Assembly (NCBI GenBank): GCA_043765375.1 | Contig: JAYUJH010000032.1 | Coordinates: 1 to 64,000 of the forward strand | DNA length: 64,000 nt | Source of the DNA: JAYUJH01 sp043765375 | GTDB taxonomy: Bacteria > Pseudomonadota > Alphaproteobacteria > Rickettsiales > UBA998 | Direction: 5' to 3' | Shown: piece by piece, positions 25,629 through 34,943 of the stretch | Layout of the letters: every line of letters starts with the position of its first letter | Position numbering within the stretch: the stretch's first letter is position 1 | Made by a program: the position numbers and the translations under genes | The notes under the pieces: model-generated | Database searches by the model: none | Told to the model about the DNA's origin: nothing | What the model saw: the letters and a program-made list of their open reading frames with translations, nothing else

Positions 25629-28600
25629 TCACCTATTAAACCGCAAATATTTATAAAATGTTGGAACTACGATTAAAGTTAAGATTGTGGCGGTGATAAT
25701 ACCCCCTATCACTACAATTGCGAGTGGTTTTTGCACCTCCGCCCCCGCCCCTGTTGCAATCGCCATTGGCACAAAACCAAGGCTTGCAACCAACGCCGTC
25801 ATCACAACTGGGCGAAAACGTGAAACCGCCCCCGCAATTATTGCCTCGTTATAATCCATTCCTGCATCAATTAGTTGGTTAATCAGCGTGATTAACACCA
25901 GACCATTCAGCACTGCAATTCCTGAAAGAGCAATCATACCCACTGCCGCCGAAATAGAAAAAGGTAGTGCGCACAACCAAAGTGCGATAATCCCACCCGT
26001 CAAAGCAAGTGGTACGGCTGAGAAAACTAGTAATGATTGCGCTAGTGACCTGAGAGCAACATATAATAATAGCAAAATCATCACAAAAACCATTGGCACA
26101 ACCACCGCCAGCCGCTGGGTTGCTTGCTGAAGATTTTTGAACTGCCCGTCCCATTCCAGAAAATAACCAACGGGTAATTGCACTTGATTGGCGATTTTTT
26201 GTTTTGCCTCTGCCACAAATGAGGCAATATCACGCCCCTGCATATTTGCTTGCACCACAACTCGGCGATGACCATTCTCACGACTAATTTGGTTAATTCC
26301 TTCAATAATTGTCAGTTTGGCTAATTGCTTGAGAGGCACAAAAGCGGGGTTATTCATAGCTGCATTAACTGGTGATATTAAAGGTGATGCTAGAGGCGAT
26401 ATTATAGGCAATAACAATGGAAGATTGCCAAGTTGAACCAAATCATTACGCATTGAATCTGGCAAACGAACTATCATCTCAAATCGCCTATCTCCATCAA
26501 AAATAAGCCCCGCCTGCTTGCCACCAATTGCAATTTGCACCAAATCCAACACATCACTCACATTTAACCCATATCTGGCAATTGCTTTTTTGTCTGGAAT
26601 AATATCCAAAAATGGCAACCCATCTGTTTGCTCAATCTTCACATCAACCGCACCTTCAATGGTTGATAATATTTTGGCAATTTGCTTGGCAGATTGAAGC
26701 ATAGGGGCAAACTCATCGCCATAAATCTTCACTGCCAAATCCGAACGCACCCCCGAAATCAACTCACTGAAACGCATTTCTATTGGTTGCGAAAACTCAT
26801 AATTATTAGCGGGGACTTTCGCCACCTCCGCCCTTATGCGCTCAATTATTTGCTGTTTTGGTTCAGTTGGATTTTGCCATTCACTCCGATTTTTCATAAT
26901 GATGAAAGTATCAGAAACATTAACGGGAGCAGGATCTGATGCTATATCACCAGTTCCTGTTTTGGAAAATACTAATTCAACCTCTGGCACATTGCTTGCT
27001 GCTTGTTCTACTTGAAATTGCAATTTTTGTGAAAGATCTAGGGAAGTTGAAGGAATGCGCATAGCGTGCATCGCAATATCACCCTCATCAAGCGATGGCA
27101 TAAACTCCTGCCCCATATTAGAAAATAGCCATAACGCAACCATGAACCCGCCAAGCGAAAACATTGCAACTATAGCTGGAAATTGCATTAATTTGCGCAA
27201 TATTGTTTCATATCCGCTTTTGCTGCGCTCAATTATTTTGTTATCATGCTCTTTTAATTCACCGCTCACAAAAATTGCAACCATGGCTGGAACAAACGTT
27301 ACTGAAAGCACAAATGCAGCGATTAATGCGAGTATCACCGTAATCGCCATGGGAGAAAACATTTTACCTTCCACCCCAGTCAAGCTCAATAATGGCAAAT
27401 ATACCATAATGATGATTAACTGCCCAAATAATGCGGGTTTAATCATCTCAATGCTTGCTTGCATAACTTGTTTCATGCGCTCTTGCAAATTGGAAACATA
27501 ACCATTTTCATGTTGATGCGCACTCAAGCGGCACAAACAATTTTCCACGATAATCACTGCGCCATCAATGATTATACCAAAATCCAATGCACCAAGGCTC
27601 ATTAAATTGCCACTAATTCCAAGCCGTATCATGCCCATTGCCGTCATTAACATTGCTAGCGGTATGACCAATGCAGCAATTAATGCAGCACGGAAATTGC
27701 CAAGCATCGCAAATAATATGACCATCACCAATAATGCGCCCTCAATCAAATTAGTGCGCACAGTGTTAATGGTTTTATCAACTAATTTGCTACGATTCAT
27801 CACCGTTTTTGCTTTAATTCCAACGGGCAAAAGTTGATTAATTTGTTGCATTTTTTCATCAACTGCCTGCGCTACAATTCGGCTATTTTCACCGATGCGC
27901 ATAAATACTGTTCCAAGCACAACTTCCTTGCCATCTCTGGAGGCTGAACCACTGCGTAATTGTTTAGCAATATTTATTGTGGCAATGTCTCGCAAATAAA
28001 TCACCATGCCACTGCGTTTTGCTACGACTATATCACCAATTTGCTTGATATTTTTAATTCTACCATCAGACCGAACCGCTAATGCTTCCCCGCCTTGCTC
28101 AATATAACTTGCACCAATTCCTAAATTATTGCGCTCCAAAACTGCTATCACATCAGCAAAGCCAAGCCCCAAAGCTACCATTCTGTCGGGGTTTGGTGCA
28201 ATATGATATTGCTTGATATATCCACCGATTGCCTCAGTTCCTGCAACTCCTTTAACTGATTTTAATTGCGGACGAATTACCCAATCCTGAATAGTGCGCA
28301 AATATGCAATGCGCTCAGTTTCATTTTGCAATATTTGCCCCTCTGGAGTGACATAATTACCATCTAATTGCCACCCGCCATTTTGTGCATTTTGCTGCTT
28401 GTTTTGTGAATCTTGCGCTATGATATTTGAGTTTATATCAATATTTGGTTTTTCATATTCAACAATCCACGAATAAATCTCACCAAGCCCCGTGGAGATT
28501 GGTCCCATTTTTGGTGAGATTCCTAGGGGCAAAGATTGCTGTGCATCATTCAAGCGTTCATTAACCTGCGCCCGAGCAAAATAAATATCTATATCATCAT

Positions 28601-28892
28601 CAAATATAGCGGTGACTTGACTAAAACCATTGCGAGAAATTGAACGAGTTGATTGCAACCCAACAATTCCCGCCAAACTATTTTCAATGTGGAATGTAAT
28701 TTGTTTTTCAACTTCCTCAGGTGAAAATGATGCTGCAACAGTGTTGATCTGCACTTGATTATTTGTTATATCTGGAACTGCATCAATCGTTAAATATTGC
28801 AAACAATATCCCGCAAAAATTACAAATAATAACGTGATTATCAACATAAAATAGCGATATTTCAACGAATATCTTAGGATATTTTCAATCAT
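25629..28892 (-). CDS. czcA: Heavy-metal efflux RND pump, CzcA type
   Basis: This 1087-residue inner-membrane RND protein has about twelve membrane segments and two large periplasmic loops, starting with the family-typical MIENILRYSLKYRYF. The TM4 motif DFGIIIDGAVIIVEN carries the two Asp and the Glu that mark Zn/Co/Cd-type (HME1) pumps; Cu/Ag pumps differ here. It should export divalent metal by proton antiport together with the downstream-numbered czcB and czcC products. It is slightly longer than usual because of two low-complexity periplasmic insertions, one Asn/Gln-rich (about residues 150-172) and one Pro/Leu/Ile-rich (about 825-850). It is the last gene of czcC-czcB-czcA. Confidence 0.92.
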   Translation of the reverse strand: MIENILRYSLKYRYFMLIITLLFVIFAGYCLQYLTIDAVPDITNNQVQINTVAASFSPEEVEKQITFHIENSLAGIVGLQSTRSISRNGFSQVTAIFDDDIDIYFARAQVNERLNDAQQSLPLGISPKMGPISTGLGEIYSWIVEYEKPNIDINSNIIAQDSQNKQQNAQNGGWQLDGNYVTPEGQILQNETERIAYLRTIQDWVIRPQLKSVKGVAGTEAIGGYIKQYHIAPNPDRMVALGLGFADVIAVLERNNLGIGASYIEQGGEALAVRSDGRIKNIKQIGDIVVAKRSGMVIYLRDIATINIAKQLRSGSASRDGKEVVLGTVFMRIGENSRIVAQAVDEKMQQINQLLPVGIKAKTVMNRSKLVDKTINTVRTNLIEGALLVMVILFAMLGNFRAALIAALVIPLAMLMTAMGMIRLGISGNLMSLGALDFGIIIDGAVIIVENCLCRLSAHQHENGYVSNLQERMKQVMQASIEMIKPALFGQLIIIMVYLPLLSLTGVEGKMFSPMAITVILALIAAFVLSVTFVPAMVAIFVSGELKEHDNKIIERSKSGYETILRKLMQFPAIVAMFSLGGFMVALWLFSNMGQEFMPSLDEGDIAMHAMRIPSTSLDLSQKLQFQVEQAASNVPEVELVFSKTGTGDIASDPAPVNVSDTFIIMKNRSEWQNPTEPKQQIIERIRAEVAKVPANNYEFSQPIEMRFSELISGVRSDLAVKIYGDEFAPMLQSAKQIAKILSTIEGAVDVKIEQTDGLPFLDIIPDKKAIARYGLNVSDVLDLVQIAIGGKQAGLIFDGDRRFEMIVRLPDSMRNDLVQLGNLPLLLPIISPLASPLISPVNAAMNNPAFVPLKQLAKLTIIEGINQISRENGHRRVVVQANMQGRDIASFVAEAKQKIANQVQLPVGYFLEWDGQFKNLQQATQRLAVVVPMVFVMILLLLYVALRSLAQSLLVFSAVPLALTGGIIALWLCALPFSISAAVGMIALSGIAVLNGLVLITLINQLIDAGMDYNEAIIAGAVSRFRPVVMTALVASLGFVPMAIATGAGAEVQKPLAIVVIGGIITATILTLIVVPTFYKYLRFNR

Positions 28893-28968
28893 AAAATTAT
28901 CTCAATCATTGTGATATTTCCTATTTTGTCTATTTAATTTTCAATATTTCAATGTGAATGCTCAGCAC

Positions 28969-30072
28969 TTAATGCGAATGCTCTGCGCTAGATTTTTGCA
29001 TATCCGCTTTCACCAAAAAGCTACCAGTGGAAACATATTTCTCTCCCCCGCTTAACCCTGACGTGATTTCGCTCCATGTGGAATCATGCACACCTATTTT
29101 CACTATTTGCGGAGAATATGACTCGCCATCAACCAAAAACACCACATTTTCATCGTGAAATTGCTGAATTGCTTGAGTTTTCACCGCAACCGCAACCGCC
29201 TTTTCGCTCAGCACCACATCTGCACGAATATTCATACCAGATCGCCAATGATTTTGCTTGTTATCAAGCACAACTCTTGCTGTTAATGATTGGCTATTCG
29301 CCTCTGAAGTTGGTAACAACATTGCGATGGTGGAATGTGCATGAACAGGATCATCTAAACATTGAATGCTCACTTTCTGCCCCGCTTGCAACTTATAACT
29401 ATCCTTAGAAAATACAAATAATTCTGCCCATAATGTCCCCAAATCTGCCACTGTGAATAGCGGTATGTCACTTGCCACCTCTCCTATGTTAGTATTGCGG
29501 GCAATAATTGTGCCAGTAATTGGCGATTTCACAGGATATATCAACAAACTATCATTGCCTTCAACTGTTGCAAGCACTTCACCAGCTTGCACAATTTGCC
29601 CTTGTTGCTTTGCCACACTACGCACAATTCCAGCAAAACGAGCTTTCACTTGCGCCATATTATTTTGGTTGAGTGCGACTATCCCGCTCACACTTAAACG
29701 TTCCTGCACAACCCCGTCACCCACTTGTGATATTTTTATATTGAGTTTTTTTGCTGATTCCGCATTGATTTTGGTTTTCTCAACATGGTCATCATGCCCA
29801 GCTTCACCCGCATCATGATCATTATGCCCAGTTTCGCCTTCATCATTTTCTAACTCTAAATAATCATCTTCATGTCCGATATTTTCTGCATCATGTCCAC
29901 CATGTTTTGAATGCTCGCCCTCATGATTATCAACTGCCGAATGCCCACCTTCTTGTGCGTGAGATGTTTTTTCACTACCAACCACGGATTTATCAATTGC
30001 AACAAAATATGCTGCAACGCCACAAAGTAGCAATATTAAAATAATTATATTTCGTTTATTCAAGATTTGCAC
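28969..30072 (-). CDS. czcB: RND efflux membrane-fusion protein, CzcB type
   Basis: This 367-residue periplasmic adaptor has an N-terminal membrane anchor (about residues 8-26) and then a region rich in His, Asp and Glu (about 38-100, with repeats such as HSKHGGHD and GHNDHDAGEAGHDDH). After that come lipoyl/barrel-sandwich halves (VKARFAGIVRSVAKQQGQIV; PVKSPITGTIIARNTNIGEV) and beta-barrel domains. The His-rich segment is likely to bind metal and pass it to the pump. The start lies inside the end of czcC (17-bp overlap). Lipoyl hairpin is short, as in the CusB/CzcB group. Confidence 0.9.
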   Translation of the reverse strand: MQILNKRNIIILILLLCGVAAYFVAIDKSVVGSEKTSHAQEGGHSAVDNHEGEHSKHGGHDAENIGHEDDYLELENDEGETGHNDHDAGEAGHDDHVEKTKINAESAKKLNIKISQVGDGVVQERLSVSGIVALNQNNMAQVKARFAGIVRSVAKQQGQIVQAGEVLATVEGNDSLLIYPVKSPITGTIIARNTNIGEVASDIPLFTVADLGTLWAELFVFSKDSYKLQAGQKVSIQCLDDPVHAHSTIAMLLPTSEANSQSLTARVVLDNKQNHWRSGMNIRADVVLSEKAVAVAVKTQAIQQFHDENVVFLVDGESYSPQIVKIGVHDSTWSEITSGLSGGEKYVSTGSFLVKADMQKSSAEHSH

Positions 30073-31390
30073 TCCCTATATCATCTAATTTGATATCATC
30101 TAACTTCGCAATATTTTTTGCATCAGTAAGATTAACAATCATTCGGTCAATTTGTGCTTTGTTGCTATGAAACTCAAGCATCGCAACAACTAATTGTAAC
30201 TGAATATCAAACAATGCCCGCTGAGAATCTCGCACTTCAGATTGCAAAAACCGCCCCCTTGCATAGCCGTCTTTTGCCAATTCTAACGTTTTAATCGCCG
30301 ATGGTAACATCTTATCATTCAATATTTCCGCCCGAATATAAGCATCGTGCATTGCCTCTTCCGCCTGCACCAAAGTTGCGCTTGCATCAAGCAATGCCTG
30401 TTTTGCCTCAAATGAAGTTTTTCTGACCTGATGTTGTGCGCTTTTAATATTATCATGATTGCTATTAAACAATTGAATTGGAACAGATACTCCCACCATA
30501 AATGCTTTATCATTTGCTACGGGTATTTCAATAACTCCCGCATCAAGGCGAGGGTTGGGAACAGCATTCGCCTTCTCCAACTTCACAACTGCCTTAGAAT
30601 GTGCTATATTATTTTCCAATTGCAACATATCAGGGTTGCTCGCCAATAATTTTTGCTTGGAATCCCAGTTAATCTCACTCAAATCATAGAAATATTTATT
30701 ATCCAGCGATAAATTAAAATTATCCTCTGCCATTAATATAGCTATATGCTTGCGCTCCAGCTCCAACCCATGTTGAGCCTTGGCAAGCGTTATATCAGCA
30801 AAGTAAATCGCAATCTCGGCACGGCTGCGTTGAATCAAAGGAGAAGCCGCCTCGGCAATCCTCGCATTTGCATCATGCAACACATTTTTCGCAAGTTGAT
30901 GCTGTTGCTTTGCCAACTCTAATGTTTCTTGCGATGCGACTATTTTCGCATAAGCAATCGTCACGTCACGCTTCAAATCCAACTTGGTCACGACTTGATT
31001 TAACTGCGCAATTTTGATATTTTCATCAGCAATATTTTCCCTAGCGGTAATTTTTCCACCAATTTCCAATGTTTGTGAAACGCCATAAACATTTTGTTGC
31101 GGGCTATAAAACTTATATGCACCGCCACCACCAAAACTCTCTTTCCTATAAATTAATTCAGGGTTCAACATCACGCTTGATTGCTTGCGCAACGATTTTG
31201 CCGCTGCCAATGCGGCTTTTGCTGCTTGCAATTTCGGCGAATTATCATATGATTTTTGCAATATTTGTTGCAAATTAAAATTATTTTGTGAGCGAGTAAC
31301 CTTCGCAGTTGCAAATGTGGAATTATTAGCCACAATCAACATAAACATCATAATAAAATATTTCATTTTCATCTCATAATCATGTTGCAT
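30056..31390 (-). CDS. czcC: TolC-family outer-membrane channel, CzcC type
   Basis: This 444-residue protein has a signal peptide (from MKYFIMMFMLIVANNSTFATA at about residues 9-29) and two outer-membrane efflux repeats rich in long coiled-coil helices (AAKAALAAAKSLRKQ; SAQHQVRKTSFEAKQ). It forms the outer-membrane exit duct of the CzcCBA pump. It is the first gene of the operon. The ATG at 31390 gives a few extra residues; an internal ATG (MKMKYF) would give a cleaner signal peptide. No MerR or two-component regulator is adjacent. Confidence 0.88.
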   Translation of the reverse strand: MQHDYEMKMKYFIMMFMLIVANNSTFATAKVTRSQNNFNLQQILQKSYDNSPKLQAAKAALAAAKSLRKQSSVMLNPELIYRKESFGGGGAYKFYSPQQNVYGVSQTLEIGGKITARENIADENIKIAQLNQVVTKLDLKRDVTIAYAKIVASQETLELAKQQHQLAKNVLHDANARIAEAASPLIQRSRAEIAIYFADITLAKAQHGLELERKHIAILMAEDNFNLSLDNKYFYDLSEINWDSKQKLLASNPDMLQLENNIAHSKAVVKLEKANAVPNPRLDAGVIEIPVANDKAFMVGVSVPIQLFNSNHDNIKSAQHQVRKTSFEAKQALLDASATLVQAEEAMHDAYIRAEILNDKMLPSAIKTLELAKDGYARGRFLQSEVRDSQRALFDIQLQLVVAMLEFHSNKAQIDRMIVNLTDAKNIAKLDDIKLDDIGSANLE

Positions 31391-31538
31391 ATATAATAAA
31401 TTATTTCAATGCAAATAAATAAAAAACCATTGCAGTGAGATGCAAAATGTGATATGTTTTTATTTCCGAGTTACGTTATTAATATTATCTCTTTTAGAAT
31501 ATGGTAAATCTTTCTTAAAATATTTTAGGAAAACATGC

Positions 31539-31602
31539 TTTTAAGAGTTCAAAATTAACTAACAATACGAACTCTAAAAGGTTTGTTGCAATTCCGCAAC
31601 AA
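31539..31602 (+). promoter_or_regulatory. Structured leader of the cold-shock gene
   Basis: Two inverted repeats lie between czcC and the csp start. TTTTAAGAGTTC (31539-31550) pairs with GAACTCTAAAA (31569-31579), and TTGTTGC (31583-31589) pairs with GCAACAA (31596-31602). Long structured 5' UTRs that change with temperature control cspA-type genes, so this is a candidate RNA thermosensor. The first hairpin might instead end an upstream transcript, but no upstream plus-strand gene exists. Confidence 0.5.
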
Positions 31603-31641
31603 ATTAAGGCAAGTTTTTAATTTTTTAAGGGTTATTTGAGT

Positions 31642-31860
31642 ATGTCTACAGGAACAGTAAAATGGTTTAATGCAACTAAAGGTTATGGATTTATCGCACC
31701 TGATGATGGTGGAAAAGATGTATTCGTGCATATCACAGCATTAGAGAAAGCAGGTCTTAGAACTTTGAATGAAGGACAAAGAGTTGGTTACAACTTGACT
31801 TCAAACAAAGGTAAAGAATCTGCCGCTGAGTTGAAGATTTTGAAATCTGAAGCTGCATAA
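31642..31860 (+). CDS. Cold-shock protein, CspA family
   Basis: From the ATG at 31642 this is a 72-residue OB-fold RNA chaperone with RNP1 (KGYGFI) and RNP2 (VFVHI) motifs. Cold-shock proteins melt secondary structure in mRNA. The AAGGG ribosome site ends ten bases before this ATG; a TTG two codons upstream is a poorer start. A strong terminator follows directly. The structured leader suggests temperature-dependent expression. The gene stands alone. Confidence 0.95.
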   Translation: MSTGTVKWFNATKGYGFIAPDDGGKDVFVHITALEKAGLRTLNEGQRVGYNLTSNKGKESAAELKILKSEAA

Positions 31861-31872
31861 GCATCTGTTGGG

Positions 31873-31914
31873 AAAAACCGCAAACCGCCAAATTGGTTGT
31901 TTGCGGTTTTTTTG
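31873..31914 (+). terminator. Rho-independent terminator after the csp gene
   Basis: The stem ACCGCAAAC (31877-31885) pairs perfectly with GTTTGCGGT (31899-31907), with a 13-nt loop and a run of seven or more T after the stem. It begins 12 bp after the csp stop codon. Confidence 0.92.
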
Positions 31915-31996
31915 TGTGTTTTGCGCAAAATATCATTGCAAAAAATATTATTACTGCTATAAAGCAACATTAAATTGATATTGAGAGTTATAGATT

Positions 31997-32503
31997 ATGG
32001 ATTTAGTTTTGCTAGAACACGTTACCAACCTTGGTAAAGTCGGGGATTTAGTTAATGTCAAAGGCGGATATGGGCGCAATTTCTTGCTGCCACAGAAAAA
32101 AGCGATGCGTGCAACCAAAGCTAATATCGCAGAAATACATGCTAAAAAAGAGATTTTAGAGCGTCAAAATATTGATCGCAAAAACGCATCAGTTGAATAT
32201 GCTAAAACTTTAACTGATTTGTCCGTTAAAGTTATACGTCAAGCCAGTGAAGATGGTCGTTTGTTTGGGTCAGTCGCTGTGCGTGATGTTGCTATCGCAT
32301 TGGAAGCAAAAGGTTATAATTTCACCCGCCAACAAATTAATTTGCTTGGAACAGTAAAAACTTTGGGTTTATATAAAGCGAGCATAATTTTGCACCCTGA
32401 AGTTGTAGTTGAATGCTACATTGAAGTAGTTAGAACGGCTGAAGCAACGGCATTTCCTGCAAAAAAAGAAGTGGTTAAGTCTGAAACAGTTGATGCCGCA
32501 TAA
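31997..32503 (+). CDS. rplI: 50S ribosomal protein L9
   Basis: This 168-residue L9 starts MDLVLLEHVTNLGKVGDLVNVKGGYGRNFLLP (quoted motif split: the signature lies in residues 1-32, with GYGRNFLLP at the end). A long central helix and a C-terminal domain follow (ASEDGRLFGSVAVRDVA). L9 binds 23S rRNA at the L1-stalk base. It lacks its usual partners rpsF and rpsR upstream, so it is another detached ribosomal gene. The tail has about 15 extra residues (KKEVVKSETVDAA). It converges with the UPF0262 gene with only 5 bp between stops. Confidence 0.97.
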   Translation: MDLVLLEHVTNLGKVGDLVNVKGGYGRNFLLPQKKAMRATKANIAEIHAKKEILERQNIDRKNASVEYAKTLTDLSVKVIRQASEDGRLFGSVAVRDVAIALEAKGYNFTRQQINLLGTVKTLGLYKASIILHPEVVVECYIEVVRTAEATAFPAKKEVVKSETVDAA

Positions 32504-32508
32504 TCTCA

Positions 32509-32973
32509 CTATCTAGCTAACATAACACACATCAACGTGAATAATCTGCGGGCGGTATCAAAATCTAAATCAGCATAATCGCTAATTTCGCTTTTGAATA
32601 ATTCCGCCCCCTCATTGTGAATTGCCCTGCGAGCCATATCAATAGTCTCTAAACGATATGGATCTTTGCTAGCGGAAACAGCAAAATAACTTTCACATAT
32701 AATATAATAATCCTTGATAATCGCTCTGAACTGACTAATTGCAATATTTATTGAGTAATCTTTCAACATATTTTCACCTGAAACGAAGATATTCAACTTG
32801 CCATCAATTATTCCAAGTTGCAGCTCATATCCCCCGATATGGTTAAATAATGCGAAATAATTGTCAGACAACAAATCACCAATTGCAATATTGCGCTCCT
32901 GCTCAATTTCAGTTTTACGCCTGATTATTCCAGTTTCAATCAGCTCAATTTTCACAATTTTTGTATTATTCAT
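32509..32973 (-). CDS. UPF0262 family protein
   Basis: This 154-residue protein matches UPF0262, a family largely confined to alphaproteobacteria, with no known function. Family blocks are EIEQERNIAIGDLL, FRAIIKDYYIICESY, IDMARRAIHNEGAEL and FDTARRLFTLMCVM. It is soluble, with no signal peptide. It starts 31 bp after the uvrC stop in the same direction, so it probably shares the rpsC-trnC-uvrC transcript. It supports the taxonomic call. Confidence 0.9.
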   Translation of the reverse strand: MNNTKIVKIELIETGIIRRKTEIEQERNIAIGDLLSDNYFALFNHIGGYELQLGIIDGKLNIFVSGENMLKDYSINIAISQFRAIIKDYYIICESYFAVSASKDPYRLETIDMARRAIHNEGAELFKSEISDYADLDFDTARRLFTLMCVMLAR

Positions 32974-33004
32974 ATCGCAACCACATATATTTTATTTGCA
33001 TATT

Positions 33005-34843
33005 TTATTGATGAAAATATGCGTAAATCTGTTTAGCCATATTCTCGTTAATCCCCTTAACTTGTTGCATTTCAGCAACAGAAGCCTGCATAACCTCCTT
33101 CACAGAACCAAAATGCAACATTAATGCCCGCTTACGACTTGCACCAATTCCGATAATTTCATCAAGACTGCTCACCTTAATCGCATTAGACCGCTTGATG
33201 CGATGCGAAGTTATCGCAAAACGATGCGCCTCATCTCGCAAACGCTGCAAATAATGCAAAATTGGGTTGCTATGTTCCATTTGAAACGGCGTAATATTTT
33301 GCATAATCATAGTTTCACGCCCCGCATTACGGTTCTCCCCCTTGGAAATACACACAAACGGAATATGAAATTGCAATTGCTGCATCACGCCCCAAACTGC
33401 GCTATGCTGCCCCTTTCCACCATCAATCAACAACAAATCAGGGCGAGTATCTTCCGCATTATTTTTTAATCGCTGCAACCGCCTTGTCAACATTTCACGC
33501 ATCATCGCATAATCATCACCACCAACCAGTTCAGGATTACGAAAATTAAAACGGCGATATTCCGCAGGTTCAAAACCACTTTCACCCGCAACAATCATCG
33601 CCCCAACCGCATAGTTACCCGCAATATGGCTGTTATCATAAACTTCAATGCGCTTTGGTGCTTTTGACAAATTAAATAATTCACCAACCGCTTGCATATT
33701 ATTGACCTCGCCTTTGCGCACCGACAATTTCGCCGTCAACGAATCAGTTGCTATTTGTTGCAAATCGTCAATGATTTTTTTTGCCCCACCCCTTAAAGGA
33801 ACCGTCAATTCCACTTTATGATTGGCAAGCATAGTAAGTGCATCTTGCAAAATATCAGCTTCATGCGGCGCACTATCAACATATATGCGGGGTGGAATTG
33901 GGTGATTTTGATAATATTGACCGATAAACAATGCCAAAATTGCTGATTTCTCCTCCTCAAAAATATTTGCGGGAAAATATGCGTGATTGCCAAAATGCTG
34001 CCCGCCACGAAAAAAACAAAGCTGCACACATGCTTGTCCGTCCTCAACATAACACGCCAACAAATCCGCATCGGAAATATTATGCTCATGATAGCGTTGC
34101 TGTTGCTGAATATTTATCAAAATCCTTGCGCGATCACGATATTGCGCTGCTTTCTCATATTGCATATTTTCCGATGCAATATTCATTTTTTCCGCTAACT
34201 CCTGCTGCAAATGGGTATTTTTACCACGCAAGAATAATTCTGCTTGTGAAAGTGATTCAGCATATTCAGCCTGTGCAATATATCCTACACATGGAGCCGA
34301 ACAACGTTTGATTTGAAATTGCAAACAAGGACGAGAACGATTTTTGAAAATATTATCCCCACAGGGGCGCAATAAAAATGCTTTTTGCAAAAGAGTTATC
34401 GTTTCATCAACTAGCGAAACAGATGCAAACGGACCAAAATATCTATCTATTTTACTCTGCTTTCCTCTATGCTTACCAATTCGTGGAAAATTATGCCCAC
34501 TAAACATAATATATGGATATGTTTTATCATCTTTTAATAAGATATTATATTTTGGCTGTTTTTTTTTGATTAAATTAGCTTCAAGCAATAGGGCTTCTGC
34601 CTCACTTGCAGTAATTTGTATCTCAATTCTAACAACCAAGTCCACCATACGCATAATTCTGGTAGATAACATATTAATGTTTGTGTATGAAGTTAAACGA
34701 TTTTTTATATTTTTTGCTTTACCAATGTAAATTATCACATCGTTTTTATCAATCATCTGGTAAATACCAGGTTTTGAACTAATATTTTTAGAAAAAAACT
34801 TTATATATTCTCTACCTTTTAGTGAATATTCGTCTTGTTCCAT
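33005..34843 (-). CDS. uvrC: Excinuclease ABC subunit C
   Basis: This 612-residue UvrC makes both incisions in nucleotide excision repair. The GIY-YIG domain lies near the N-terminus (KPGIYQMIDKNDVIIYIGKA), the cysteine cluster around residue 157 (CLQFQIKRCSAPC), the UVR helix after it (ENMQYEKAAQYRDRARIL), the RNase H-like domain in the second half (EVYDNSHIAGNYAVGAMIV; LLIDGGKGQ), and a C-terminal (HhH)2 domain (GIGASRKRALMLHFGSVKEV). It begins 15 bp after tRNA-Cys, so the tRNA is likely processed from a transcript reaching into uvrC. Confidence 0.97.
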   Translation of the reverse strand: MEQDEYSLKGREYIKFFSKNISSKPGIYQMIDKNDVIIYIGKAKNIKNRLTSYTNINMLSTRIMRMVDLVVRIEIQITASEAEALLLEANLIKKKQPKYNILLKDDKTYPYIMFSGHNFPRIGKHRGKQSKIDRYFGPFASVSLVDETITLLQKAFLLRPCGDNIFKNRSRPCLQFQIKRCSAPCVGYIAQAEYAESLSQAELFLRGKNTHLQQELAEKMNIASENMQYEKAAQYRDRARILINIQQQQRYHEHNISDADLLACYVEDGQACVQLCFFRGGQHFGNHAYFPANIFEEEKSAILALFIGQYYQNHPIPPRIYVDSAPHEADILQDALTMLANHKVELTVPLRGGAKKIIDDLQQIATDSLTAKLSVRKGEVNNMQAVGELFNLSKAPKRIEVYDNSHIAGNYAVGAMIVAGESGFEPAEYRRFNFRNPELVGGDDYAMMREMLTRRLQRLKNNAEDTRPDLLLIDGGKGQHSAVWGVMQQLQFHIPFVCISKGENRNAGRETMIMQNITPFQMEHSNPILHYLQRLRDEAHRFAITSHRIKRSNAIKVSSLDEIIGIGASRKRALMLHFGSVKEVMQASVAEMQQVKGINENMAKQIYAYFHQ

Positions 34844-34858
34844 AATTCTGATTTACAT

Positions 34859-34932
34859 TGGAGGCCGAGGGCGGAATCGAACCGCCGATAGAGGATTTGC
34901 AGTCCTCGGCATTACCATTTTGCTACTCGGCC
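34859..34932 (-). tRNA. trnC: tRNA-Cys (anticodon GCA)
   Basis: On the minus strand the acceptor stem GGCCGAG pairs with CTCGGCC. The D arm contains AGCAAAATGGTAATGC. The anticodon stem GAGGA/TCCTC encloses CTGCAAA, giving anticodon GCA. The T arm is GGCGGTTCGATTCCGCC. Discriminator T and CCA are encoded. The tRNA lies 11 bp after rpsC and 15 bp before uvrC on the same strand, inside what looks like one transcript. Confidence 0.96.
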
Positions 34933-34943
34933 TCAATTATTTG

